A DNA stretch of 25,257 bases, from NCBI GenBank assembly GCA_034698045.1, contig JAQGAU010000648.1, positions 1 to 25,257 of the forward strand, read 5' to 3'. A model generated the notes under the pieces. The model searched no databases, was not told the origin of the DNA, and was given only the letters and a program-made list of their open reading frames with translations. This document shows, piece after piece, positions 10,618 to 20,844 of this stretch (position 1 is its first letter; every line of letters starts with the position of its first letter). The position numbers were made by a program, and so were the translations under genes. Origin of the DNA: Paramacrobiotus richtersi. Taxonomy: Eukaryota; Tardigrada; Eutardigrada; Parachela; Macrobiotidae.

Positions 10618-11306
10618 CAGCGTTTTTATATGCGGTATACATTACTCCGTATGAACGTTCTCGCACAACTGGTCAGCAGCCCGTAACATGTGCGATGCCC
10701 AAAACATATCCGGTCGTACGTTGCACCGTTCAGGAATGTGGGAGCACCGACACATTCTCCACGCCTTGCGCCGACAAACTGAACAGTCCGCCAAGAGAGG
10801 AACCAACGACATGACATAATGATTCTGCCATTTGCTTTTTTTAAATGTGTGGCGCAGAGTAATTAAAAGGTCTACTTATATAGATAGAATAATGAACGAT
10901 AAAATAAAGTGTCCAACGACATGATCTTCTTTTATGGTACCGAGTTTAGTCCTTTCACAACTAATGCGCTGGCGCATACAAACAACTACATCTTCTGAAA
11001 AGATACGTTATCTGTGTGGAAACAACAACTACATCATCTAGTGGAAAAACTTTCGCATAAAAATCTTTAACAGTGCCGTGTGCTTTGTCGGGGACAACAC
11101 TTGGAAGCGATTAATCGGTCAAATTTTGATTCTGGTTCCGTGTGAAAACGCCCGTTAGATTGCTAACAACCCCATTTGAACTGCTCACCAGTTTCCCATA
11201 TTCTGTGACTGCTGCATCATGCATGACAAGCAGAGCTATCAGTTCGGGAGCATTGAGAGCTAAGATGCAAAACAGTAGGCAAGAAAATCCAGCCTTTGGA
11301 AATCAT
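10618..11306 (-). pseudogene. Array copy 0: relic of the secreted Cys-rich family
   Basis: Exon 1 homology begins at ATG 11306 (MISKGWIFL) and runs to about 11060. It carries an in-frame TGA after the first conserved Cys, a TAA farther on, and a donor changed from GTAAG to GAAAG. Exon 2 homology (about 10811-10618) keeps the DNA blocks for the CSEF-preceding domain, such as CGTTCTCGCA and GCAGCCCGTAA, but stops short of the CGFxCGRKCACR end. Exon 3 is missing. This is the most decayed copy and marks the left edge of the array. Confidence 0.75.
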
Positions 11307-12063
11307 ACTGGCGGCTTAGTTCCTCACGGTAGTCAAATAACCGACTTTCAACTTAGAAAAGTACAGGTCAGCTCACAATTGGAGTTTGTCCTTTACACGC
11401 ATTCCAGCAACACGTTCTGTTATCTTAAAACAGTGTTATCTCGATTTTGCTATCCAAGTGTTCGCGGTTGCCAGTGTTTTTTAAGACATTTTGCTTGTGC
11501 TGTGCTTCGCCGTGACGGTTTTTGGTTCTCTATGGGCGATGCCGGGTTATAGCGACTGTGGTGCAATCGTGGAATTCGAAATGAAGCGGATCAGATTTCC
11601 GCGAAGCGACCGGGAAATTTCTAATGCAGTGAGATACACTGAACTACTTCCAGCCGTTTATCGCGAATTTAAATCGCAATACTTATGAAATTAGTTATGA
11701 TTAATCGAAACGATGAGACCAGGCAAATGCTTGACAAAGGGATTGTTAAATAAGTGGCGCGCTAGAAAAACTGACCTTGACAAAGCGACTGTTGAGAGCT
11801 ATGGAAAGAGAAAGACTAATCCTCACCCATTTTAAATCTAAAATGGGAACAAACATAGTAACATAGCAACTCTAAATCGCAACAGACGTAGTAGACAAGA
11901 CTCGTAGCGCTAATCGTTATTCTAGCGATAAACGAGCGGAAAGAAGCGCTAATTTCCCCATTTTGATTTGGAAAATGAAAAGAAGCGTCATTCTGATATA
12001 CTGTAAGCTTAGTTAAACGTAACTGTACTATCCCCAACCATAGAAAAACAATCAAGAAAACAT
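11307..12063. other. Array spacer 0/A with duplicated flanking sequence
   Basis: From about 11320 to 11830 the sequence matches the 5' flanks of copies A (15430-15880), B (17480-17960) and D (22120-22600): shared pieces include TTATCGCGAATTTAAATCGC and CTGTTGAG. From about 11900 to 12063 it matches the 3' flanks of B and D (for example CTAGCGATAAAC, then CATTCACAATGCTCG before the stop). The 136-codon plus ORF at 11142-11552 runs antisense through the copy 0 promoter and exon and is not supported. Confidence 0.6.
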
Positions 12064-12333
12064 TCACAATGCTCGTCGTTCTCCAGGTGTTGTTTTATTG
12101 GCTTGGTAGTTGACCGTCAACCAGCCCCATTCCTTGACATAGTCACCAAACTCGGAACAGTTCAGTGCGTTCAACACCCGCTTCTGCAGCTCCAGCACCA
12201 GATCGTGCGCGCTTTGACCGCACATTTCCCGAATATGCGAATCAGGTCGGTCAGCATAGAATGGCACGTAGAATTGCACCATCCTGCAGAGAAACAAAGC
12301 ATCAAATCAATAAAAATTGATTTTATAGGGGGT

Positions 12334-12488
12334 GTTACGTTGCGCACAGAAACGCGTCGCTCGAGTGATTTAGCTCACCGGCTGGAAAATTGCGTTACGG
12401 CTGCGAAGTGCGCACTCACAGCGTCACGGCCGTAACTTTGATTGGAGCACAGAGCACTACAGAGACGCTGCCCTGTACACAACGTAAT
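12334..12488. mobile_element. MITE-like insertion in intron 2 of copy A
   Basis: GTTACGTTGCGCACAG at 12334 is matched in reverse complement by GCCCTGTACACAACGTAAT ending at 12488. The same palindromic element sits at the same place in intron 2 of copy B (about 16564-16708), so it entered before A and B separated. Copies C and D lack it. No transposase is encoded. Confidence 0.65.
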
Positions 12489-13000
12489 TCCGCACTACTA
12501 TACAAATCCACGTATCGGCGTACCGGCAGGCACATTTGCGTCCGCAAACAAACCCACAGTTAACGGTGGAGTTCTCATGAGATGCTTTGATGTCCTCAAA
12601 CCCCAGCATTAAAATGCGTCTGCTCTCTTCATCCACTGCTGGGCTAAATTGACGAAATTTCACGGATAACGACAAATCACATGGTACCAGCGTTTTTGCA
12701 TGCTGTATGTACTCCTCCGTCCGAATGTTCTCGCACATTTCGGCAGCTGCCAGCAATACATCTGGCGCAAGATCTCTTGCCCGGTGTCCTTGGCACTGTT
12801 CGGGAATGCGGAACATCGACTAATAATGCTCTCCTTAACTAGCGATGCGACGGTAAACAGCCTATGAACAGTGGAACCGGTGATGTGACGTAAAAATTCT
12901 GATAGTTACCAGACTGATAGTGCAATTGGTTTGTCTGCTCAACAATAAACTAAACTACTGTAAACTATAGTGGGTTGTTTTGACCTACCCGGTGAAGAGT

Positions 13001-13011
13001 AGGTGATGTCG
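13001..13011. repeat. Target-site duplication, left copy
   Basis: AGGTGATGTCG lies directly before the truncated 5' end of the retrotransposon. Its partner at 15113-15123 is AGGTGAAGTCG, one mismatch. Copy B has a single uninterrupted AGGCGAAATCG at the matching place in intron 1 (near 17162), which is the empty site. Confidence 0.85.
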
Positions 13012-15058
13012 CTCAGCGTTTACTGAAGTCATTGGCAGATTTTGGAACTATGGTTTTGCATGGACAAGTTCCAAACGAGATAAAGCCTGTGTTTTTCGGT
13101 GCAGTATTAACCGCGTTAAATAAGCCTGACGGAGGGATCAGACCCATTGCCTGCGGATCCACACCTAGGCGAATGGTCCTCAAGGTGGCCGTTCGAAGAC
13201 AAGTGTCTACAATGCCAGACCTGTTATTGCCGAATCAAGTCGGTTGTGGAGTGAGGGTGGAGCAGAAGCGGCGATCCATTCAGCTCGGGAATATATGACG
13301 CAGCATGAAGGAGATTCTGTATTTCTGAAGATGGATTTTAAAAATGCATTTTATATCGTACGCCGGGATAAGTTGTTGAGCGCCGTTCAGAAATACATGC
13401 CAGAGTATTACGTTTTTGTGGAGCAGATGTACGGCCAGTCCAGCTACTTAGATAATGGAGGAGACATTTTGCTGTCCGAAATTGGGGTTCAACAAGGAGA
13501 TCCCATGGGTCCTCTTTTGTTCTGTCTCGTCGTTAAATCATTAACAGAATCTCTTCAGTTTTAACCTGTGGTATTTGGACAATGGTACAGTGGCGAGTCC
13601 GGCGGAAAAAGTGCTGCGTGATCTCGAACGAGTAAGGGAAGGCGGACAAGAAATTGGTTTGGAATTAAACTTTGGAAAATGTGAGCTGTTTATCGGTGAC
13701 ACCAATCCAGATTTCGATGCCATTGTGGAGGAACTGCGTTCGTTTGCCCCGGAAGTACTTCTGCGCAGCAAGAACGATCTAACGCTGTTAGGGGCGCCTG
13801 TGTTGCGGAAGCTGTATAAAGTGTAATGGAGAAGAAAACTACGGAACTGCAGCGCATGATAGGCCGGTTGAAGTTGTTATCGCATCATCAGGCATTGTTT
13901 TTGTTATCTCGCTCGCTGGGCATGCCGAGGCTGATATACATTCTCCGCACTTCCCTCGCATGGAAAAAGCCTTCCGTTCTTGCGCAGTATGACTGCATGT
14001 CAAGAAATGCAGTATCGGAACTGACCAATAACCGTCTATCTGACAAGGATTGGGAGCAAGCATCGCTGCCGGTTTCCTTGGGAGGTATTGGCACTAGATC
14101 ACTGGCTCAGTTAGCCTTGCCTGGATATTTGGCCTCCGTATATTCTACCGTGAATATTGTGCAGCGTATCTCTCCCCAGTACGATGCCGCCGCAGTATTA
14201 GACGGACCAATGAAACAGTGGTCAGATCGAGCGCAGGTACCATTTCCGGAAATTGCCACACGCACGAAGCAGAAAGCATGGGATTTGCCCTTGGCCGGGA
14301 GCATTTTTGACGGCATTTTGCAGTCTTCCTCGGAACAGGGCAAAGCTCGCTTGTTAGCTGTTTCATCTCGGTATTCTGGATCATGGTTGAATGCACTCCC
14401 TGTCTCCACCCTGGGCACTCATATGGACAATAATACCGTCCGAATCGCCGTGGGACTTCGGCTGGGTCTGCCAATTTGTGAAGTCTACTCGTGCGCAGGC
14501 GGGGAAACGGTTAAGGAGTTAGGCTATCACGGACTGAGTTGCAAGAAGAATGGAAGAATCTCTAGCGCTGTTACCACAAGACACAACAGGATAAACGATA
14601 GTATAACTCGATCGCTCGTCACTGCGGAATACCATGCCATCAAGGAACCACCAGGATTATGTCGTAGCGACGGGAAGAGTCCTGATGGAATGACAAGAGT
14701 GCCTTTTAGAGCAGGAAAGAATGCGGTGTATGATGTAACGGTTGCAGATACGGTGGCCCAAACATACGTTAGCGATACTTCCAAAAAAGCTGGAGCGGCA
14801 GCGAAAGCGCGGGAATCGGCTAAAAGAAGACATTACGACGAGCTGAGCGGACAGTACGAATTTGCACCGCTAGCTTTTGAAACATTTGGTACCTGGGGAG
14901 ACGATGCTGTTGACTTTTTGCGCCATCTTGGGCGTCAGTTGCGTGTTGTTAAGGAAGACCTGCGAGTGTCTTCGTTTCTTTACCAGGGTGTTAGTATTGA
15001 ATTGCAGATAGGTAATGCTCTGTGTGTAATGGCAACATTTGGTCATAATGATGGCTAG
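13012..15058 (+). pseudogene. Degenerate reverse transcriptase/endonuclease ORF
   Basis: The frame is open from the truncation point (QRLLKSLADFG). It shows FFGAVLTALNKPDGGIRPIA, RT motif A (FLKMDFKNAF, about 13320), motif B-like GVQQGDPMGPLLFCL (about 13485) and motif C WYLDNG at 13569, where the family normally has YxDD; the second Asp is Asn. Breaks: one G lost near 13254 (before GGAEAAIHSAREY), one T gained near 13560 giving TAA, and a stop plus shift at 13824. The last segment (13826-15058) is open for 410 codons. It has a Cys/His group (CEVYSC...YHGLSC), RHNRIND, EPPGL, PDG and YDVTV, the arrangement of C-terminal restriction-like endonucleases (PD-(D/E)xK) in early-branching non-LTR elements. 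The clade is not assigned. The protein cannot be active as read. Confidence 0.85.
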
Positions 15059-15113
15059 TGTTTTTTAACAAGTCTGGTACTGGCAATTAAGTGGACTGTC
15101 ATGAAAAAAAAAA
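13012..15113 (+). mobile_element. 5'-truncated non-LTR retrotransposon with REL-like endonuclease region
   Basis: The element is about 2.1 kb, begins inside the reverse transcriptase domain, ends in a run of ten A (15104-15113), and is flanked by an 11-bp target duplication. Truncation at the 5' end, a 3' poly(A) and a short duplication are the marks of target-primed reverse transcription. It lies on the plus strand, antisense to the host gene copy A, within intron 1. Its 3' UTR is only about 45 bp. Confidence 0.9.
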
Positions 15114-15123
15114 GGTGAAGTCG
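15113..15123. repeat. Target-site duplication, right copy
   Basis: AGGTGAAGTCG follows the poly(A) tail directly (the first A is shared with the tail). It is followed by ATCAAACAGTGTTTCC, which matches AAAAACAGTGTTTCC in intron 1 of copy B, confirming the junction. Confidence 0.85.
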
Positions 15124-15418
15124 ATCAAACAGTGTTTCCTATTACACATTCTTCGTTGCACCCTCGTTGAAAACACTTACGAGCACTGAATCCCAATAGT
15201 GAGTCGTGCCAATTCGGGGTCCACACTTCGTACTAAATGGGATACATTTTGATTTCTGTAAAGTCCGAAAACCATCGAAAGGTGCCCAACGGACATACGG
15301 AAATGATCCGCTAAAATCGCCTCTGCAAGAGCTTTATCGCACGCCGCTCTACCAGTATGGGAGCATTGCACGTATGAAAAAAAAATAGTAAGCAAAAAAT
15401 CCAGATCTGGGGAATCAT

Positions 15419-16301
15419 ATTGGTGGCTCAGTTGTTAACGCTAGTCAAAATCACTTAGAACACTGGAAATAACAAGTCAGTTCACATCAAAAGTTTGTGA
15501 TTTACAGTAGTGGTATGTTACTGCACGTATAAGCATGCCGATAGCATTTTAGCTTTTCGTTGAAAGTTATCTGGATTTTATATCAAAGTGTTTTCGATTG
15601 GCGGTGTTGATTAACCCGGTTCTCTTTAAGCGGTTTCAGCGCCTGTGGTGCAGACCGTGCAGTGCAATGAATAGCTTTGTGTTGAAAAGATCTGATTTAA
15701 CGCGAGACGCTCGGAAAACTTCTAATGAGAGGTAATGAGTTCTGCCAGTAGCTGTATCACGAATTTAAATCGCGATACATATGATTAGTCGAAATGATTA
15801 GACTTAGAAAATGCCTGAAAAAGTGGCTGTTGAGAATCAACTGCAAGTTGCAGCTATAGGAAAATAGCCAGATTCCGCGGTAGTGTAAAATAGCAGCCCA
15901 TACGGCTACGTAACTACAATTCGTCTGAAAGCTTTCATAGCATTTCAAATTGCAGAACAAATTCCAGTCAGTGTTCACAGAAGCGCTTTTTTTTCTCCAG
16001 TATTTTGCTGCTGCTTGTATAACGAACTGAACAACTGACAAGCACTGAGCCAGACAGTTTCAAACCAAACGTAGCAAAAGAATGAAAGTTAGGGCATTAT
16101 TGTATTGGCAGGTGCCATTCAAAGCTGGTTTCGACCACGAGAACGGATAGCGGAACCATATTTTGCTTATCTACATCTTACTCTGGCGATAAACTAGCGG
16201 AACGAAGCTTTAATTTCTCATGCTTGCACTGGAAAAGCGAAAAACGGCTAAGCAAAGTCTATTAGAAAGTATCACCGGTAGCAAAACATTCACAGTGCTT
16301 G
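15419..16301. other. Array spacer A/B
   Basis: About 15420-15880 is the duplicated 5' flank of copy A, including a decayed promoter (GTTCACATC block near 15480, no TATAAAG). About 16170-16301 is the duplicated 3' flank of copy B. The 94-codon minus ORF at 15757-16041 lies in flank sequence whose counterparts at B and D are not open in that frame. Confidence 0.6.
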
Positions 16302-17476
16302 TCATGCTCCTGCCGTTGTGTTATTGGCTTTGTAGTTGACCTTCAACCAGCCCCATTCCTTGACGTAATCACCGAATTCGGAGCAGTTCAATGCGGTCAG
16401 TACCCGCTGCTGTATCTTCACAAGTAGATCGTAAACGTTCTGACCGCATGTTTCCCGGATATGCGCTTCAGGTCGGTCAGTATGGAATGGCGCTTGAATT
16501 TGTACCCCACTGCAGTGGAACGAAAACAGCTTTCAATTAGCAAAAATGGATAATATAGGGAGCATTACGTGCATACAGGGCAACGTCATTTGATTGCTTC
16601 AGTTACTCGGCTGCGTGATTACGGTTGTAGTTACACCCTCTCGGAGTGTACGGCCATAATGTGACTGGAGCAATAGTTACAGAGACATTGCCCTGTGCGC
16701 AACGTAACTCCCATACATCATAATAAACCATAATTACATATCGTCTTACCGGCATGCACATTTCCGTCCGCAAACAAACCCACAGGAGGCGTCGGAGTTC
16801 TCATAAGAAGCTTTGATCTCCTCAAATCCCAGCCGGAAAATAAGAGTCATCTCCTCCTGGGCTGCTTCGCTAACCTGACGAAGTCTCGGGGATGCCGACA
16901 CGGCACATGGTACCAGCGTTTTTACATGATGTATCAATTCCTCCGCTTGAACGTTCTCGCAGAATTTGGCAGCAGCCCGTAATACATCCGGTGCAAAAAA
17001 TCTAGCCGAACGACTTTGCCACTGTTCAGAAATGTGGGAGCATCGACTAATAACATTCTCCGCAGCTTGCGCTGTCAAATTGAAGTGCCTGCCAACAGAA
17101 CAACTGATCAGGCGATGTAATAATTCTGATACTACGTTGTTTTTGACCTGTCCGGTAAAGAGCAGGCGAAATCGAAAAACAGTGTTTCCTATCACACTTT
17201 CTTTGTAGTGCAATCTTTGAAAGTTCTTACGTGCAAAGATTCCTAAGAGCGTCTTGTGCAGTGGCAGGGTCCACACTTGGAACAGAATTGGTCAAATTTT
17301 GATTTGGGGTGCAGATCACCGAAAATGGAAGAAAAATTAAAAACAGCCCGGTCAAAATTGTACGCCGATTTCTGGTGTTCTAAACCAGCTGCATCGCATG
17401 CCGCCCTATCAGTTTGGGAACAATGAACGTAAGGAGCAAAACAGACGGCAAAGAAAATCCAGGTCGGAGGGGTCAT
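16302..17476 (-). pseudogene. Array copy B: secreted Cys-rich family gene with one frameshift
   Basis: Exon 1 is 17476-17231 (MTPPTWIFFAVC signal peptide; donor GTAAGA), exon 2 17088-16750 (acceptor TCTGTTGGCAG; donor GTAAGA), exon 3 16509-16302 (acceptor CTGCAG; stop TGA). Junctions are all phase 2. Exons 2 and 3 are open and end in CGFVCGRKCACR and CSEFGDYVKEWGWLKVNY. Exon 1 has one extra A in the AAA run near 17303 relative to D and copy 0, which otherwise throws the frame to an early TAG at 17243. With that single indel set aside, the copy has good splice sites and a TATA box, so it may be a young pseudogene or a real gene hit by an assembly error. It lacks the second exon 2 cysteine seen in D (QQC becomes EQW). 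Confidence 0.78.
16564..16708. mobile_element. MITE-like insertion in intron 2 of copy B
   Basis: ATTACGTGCATACAGGGCAA near 16564 pairs in reverse complement with TTGCCCTGTGCGCAACGTAA ending about 16707. It is orthologous in place and sequence to the element at 12334-12488 in copy A. The right end is better preserved than the left. Confidence 0.62.
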
Positions 17477-18753
17477 GGTGGCGGCTTAGTTCCTAGGGCT
17501 AATAAAATCGCCAAGTTTAGACCAAGGAAACTGCAGGTTAGTTTGCATCGGGAGTTGGTGCTTTATATCCGCGCCGGCAAAACTGTTGTTTTTGCTTAAA
17601 AGTTATCGCGATTTGACATCGGAGTGTTCTCGATTGCCGGTGGTGATTATTCCGAGAAATTTTGTGCTTACTTCGCTTTGGCTGTTATTCTCGTTCAACG
17701 ATGTCTTGTTCCAGCGACTGTGGTGCAATAAATAATTTTGTGTTGAAGTGGATCTGATTTTCGAGAAGCATTTGTAATGCAACATGTGGAAACAAGAGCT
17801 ACTTCCAGTAGTTTTATCGCAAATTTGCATCGCAGTACTTATGATTATTCCAAACGATAAGCCTGGGTAAACGCTTGAAAAAGTGGCTGTTGAGTTACTT
17901 GAGTACCACCGCTATGGAAGAAGGCCCTGATCAGTTGTAGTTAAAAATCGTAGCCCATAATTTACTTGCAGACAGTCTGCAAGCTTTCATATCGTTTCAA
18001 ATTGCAGAAGAAAAACTTGAGGCACATTCATTCCACGCCACTGGACGTAGTTCTTGCGCTGATAAAAAAGTTTCGTTTTAGTTTAGGGAGAATTTCAGAA
18101 GCAGACTGCATACCGTTGCCATCTCGCAGTTAACGCTGTGTATTTATGACCTTACGCTTATCGAAAGAACTGGTTATGGCTTTGTTATGGCTAATAGCTT
18201 AGCAACGAAGTGATCAACAAAAATGTGAGCAAAGGGAAGTTCTCAGTAACTAAAAGAGGCCCGACTCATTGACAATTAAAACAAGCCAAAACAAGCCTCT
18301 GCTATGTGCTTTGCCATAGTCTGTGCGCACTGTATTGTATTACATCTTGGCATAACATGTTGTCGACACAAGTCCGGTTAACTGCAGAGCTAAATTACAG
18401 AGCCAGGATGAGGTTCAAACAACTGTTAACCAGTTGCGAATCGAAACCAGTTAAAGAAATTAGCGATTCTAAACGCTGTATTTTGGTTTCCACTGTCTGA
18501 ACTTGAAGTCGTGGTCCGATGTCTGCAATAGTTCTCTGCCGGTAAGAAAAGTCAGCTGCTTTCTAAGCCACTTTTCGTTTGCTAATCAACACGGTGATCA
18601 AAAGCACTCAGATGCGGAATACAGATAATTTTAACCAAGACGGTAAAACGTCGCCGGCATGCACCTAAAACATGAAATTCTGATGTGAACTATCCATTTA
18701 TTACCAGTGCATAAATTGATGATTCAACTTGCATTTGAGACCAAGCTGTCAGC
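17477..18753. other. Array spacer B/C
   Basis: Minus-strand promoter and 5' flank of copy B fill about 17477-17960. About 18000-18300 matches the distal 5' flank of copy D near 22620-22800 (shared TTATGGCT, ATATGGCTAA-like and GAAGTTCTCA blocks). About 18660-18753 is the plus-strand promoter of copy C, with CTGATGTGAACTATCC matching that of D. No other gene is supported. Confidence 0.55.
17561..17567 (-). promoter_or_regulatory. TATA box of copy B
   Basis: On the minus strand this reads TATAAAG within GGATATAAAGCACCAAC, about 85-90 bp before the ATG at 17476. The same box and flanks occur at the same distance in copy D. Copies A and 0 have lost it (GTAAATCAC and GTAAAGGAC). Confidence 0.6.
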
Positions 18754-19810
18754 ATGATTGCTACGACCTGGATTTTTGTTGCATTCTACTTTGCTCCATA
18801 CGGTAAATGTTCCCAAACTGATAGTGACGCGTGCGATGCAGCAGGTTTAGAATATGAAGAGGGACTAACCAACATAAGTCGGCTTTTTAGTAACCTTAGG
18901 GGCGTTTTCGATTTTAAAGTACCCGATCGAAATTCGACCCGAGATTCGGTTCCAAGTGTGAACCCCGCCAAGGCACAACGCGCTGTTGAAGATTTTTGCA
19001 GGTACAAAGTTTTTCATAAATATATTACAATGTAACGAATTTAGATTAAAACTTCAGATTTTTTTTATTTCTCTCATTGGCAGACATGTTAAGAAAGTGT
19101 GTTGCTGGGAATCATGCAGCAGACCTCAGTTTGTTTGATGCAGGCAATTCAACTCATCAGCGCAAGCTGCAGAAAACGTTCTTAGGCAATGTTCACCCAC
19201 TTCTGGTGAATGCCAAAATTTCCGTTGCCCACCGCACGAAGGGGATGAGGCATGCCTACACCCCGCTAAAAGGGGCATGCCTTGGACACCGGATACACTG
19301 AGGGCTTCTGCGATATTTTGCGAGAAGATTCGGGCAGAAGAATACATCCAGCATGTCCCAATGCTGGCGAAATGTTTGGTATCGATATCGCAGAAATGGA
19401 GTCAATTTAGTGATGCATAACATGCGGAGAAACCTATTTTGGAGCTGGCGTTCGAAGATGTTGCAGCTACTCACGAGAACTCCAGCGTTTCTTGTGGGTT
19501 TGTCTGCGGTCGCCACTGTGCCTGCCGGTAAGGTGATTGCGAAGTTTGTTATGACATGCTTTCTTGATTAACGTAGAGCCGTTTGTATTACTGCAGGACG
19601 GTACAAGTTGCACTGCCCTTCTTTGCTGGCCAGCCTAATGCGCATGTCCGGCAAATATGCGGTCAAAAAGAACATGACCTGTTGTTGGAACTACAGAAAC
19701 GGATGCTGAACGTATTGCACTGCTCCGAGTTTGGTGATTATGTCAGGGAATGGGGCTGGTTGAAAGTCAACTACCAAGCCAATGAAACAACGCCAGCTTT
19801 ACCTCACTGA
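18754..19810 (+). pseudogene. Array copy C: plus-strand family member with one in-frame stop
   Basis: Exon 1 is 18754-19001 (MIATTWIFVAFYFAPYGKCS signal peptide; donor GTACAA), exon 2 19144-19527 (acceptor GTTTGATGCAG; donor GTAAGG), exon 3 19597-19810 (acceptor TATTACTGCAG; stop TGA). All junctions are phase 2 and the exons sum to 846 nt, a multiple of three. Only one lesion breaks it: TAA at 19418-19420 in exon 2, shortly before the CGFVCGRHCACR motif. Exon 2 is 45 nt longer than in B and D, with an added Cys-rich stretch (GECQNFRC...EACLH). Intron 2 is only 69 bp, free of the MITEs found in A, B and D. The copy is inverted relative to the others. It may be a recent pseudogene or make a truncated secreted product. 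Confidence 0.8.
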
Positions 19811-20844
19811 GCAGTACCTGGAGGATTGGGTGCATTGAATGTTTTCCCAGTTGTCTGCTGCTGGAGTTATGACACAGACGATCAAATAAAATAATATGAT
19901 TCTTGATTAGAACTTTGCTTTGTCTTTGTTTCGTGCTTGCTTCAGGTTGCAGCAGGAGAAATCAGCGCTTTACTCCGCTAGTTGCAATAAAGGATTGCAT
20001 GTTGACGCGTGGGTCTGATTTTCCCAAAAAAATTAGACAGTTTGTTATGAAATGAGGGGCAATGAGCTACTTACAGTAGCTTTATCGCGAAGTGAGTCCC
20101 AGTACTTATGATTATGCGCAATGATAGGACTGGGTGAATGCTGGAAAAAGTGGCTGTTCAGTACCAACTGCAGCTATATGCAGAAAGGAAGCCACATTCC
20201 ATGGTCGCTTAAAATCATAGCGCACGCTTCACCAATCATTTCTGAAATTGTGAAAAGATTGCCCACTGGAGCAGTGATGTTTGCAGAAAATAAAAAACAG
20301 TCTAGTGCCGATGCTTTATGTCAGCGCTTTTGAATACGTAGGTAAAAAGTTAATACGTAGGATTCTGGACTACTTTACGTGCTTTTTATAACGTACAAAG
20401 AGAGAAACGTATACCTTGATTGGGTGATTTTAAAAAAAAGGTATGTCCGCTGAATTGCAAATTTAACAATGGACTGTAGGCTATCCGTTGACTTGCATTT
20501 ACCGGTACTGCACAAAAGCGAAAAAAGAATACGGTCATCACCGTTATTCGTACGGCATCACTAAACCATCCGGAACTCGTAAACGTCGCCGGTTATGGTC
20601 ATGTCCGTCTGAAGCGTTTACGTTCACTTTACAGAACCTTAATCAAGGTATTTTTCGCAATGGACAACTTTGGCACGACACCGAACATTAATCACTATTC
20701 TAGCAATAAATCAGCGGAGCCAAGCGGCAATTTATCGTGCTTGTGCTGAGAATAACAAGAAGCGTTTTTCGGAGCAATGTTTAACTAAAGCTGTGCATTA
20801 TATGGTCAGCAGCAAAACAGTCAAGGAAACGTTCACAATGCTCG
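19811..20844. other. Array spacer C/D with an orphan 5'-flank block
   Basis: From about 19980 to 20200 the sequence matches the distal 5' flanks of copies B and D in their orientation (TTGCAATAAA, TCTGATTTTC, GAGCTACTT, TATCGCGAA, GAAAAAGTGGCTGTT). Here it sits next to the 3' end of copy C instead of a promoter, which suggests copy C was flipped in place. About 20690-20844 is the duplicated 3' flank of copy D (CTAGCAATAAATCAGCGG). No gene is supported. Confidence 0.6.
19885..19890 (+). terminator. Poly(A) signal of copy C
   Basis: AATAAA occurs 75 bp after the stop codon of copy C on the same strand, in an otherwise non-coding 3' flank. This is the canonical cleavage/polyadenylation hexamer. 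No GT-rich downstream element was tested. Confidence 0.5.

Larger units (their letters stand above)
12064..15418 (-). pseudogene. Array copy A: secreted Cys-rich family gene split by a retrotransposon
   Basis: Exon 1 runs 15418-15181 (MIPQIWIF start, donor GTAAGT), exon 2 12861-12524 (acceptor CATAG, donor GTACGC), and exon 3 12283-12064 (acceptor CTGCAG, stop TGA). All junctions are phase 2, as in the other copies. Exon 1 is one T short in a T-run near 15395, and exon 2 lacks one base near 12810, so the conserved frame is broken twice. Exon 3 is intact and carries NCSEFGDYVKEWGWL. Intron 1 is about 2.3 kb because of the retrotransposon at 13012-15113; without it the intron would be about 200 bp. 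The promoter lacks the TATAAAG seen in B and D. Most likely a pseudogene, but both lesions are single-base indels and could be assembly errors. Confidence 0.78.

Noticed and set aside
12103-12435. 110-codon plus-strand ORF
   Set aside because: Antisense to exon 3 of copy A and the intron 2 MITE; similar antisense frames recur at other copies because the exon is conserved.
13839-14784. Minus-strand ORFs under the retrotransposon
   Set aside because: Shadows of the 410-codon plus-strand endonuclease frame.
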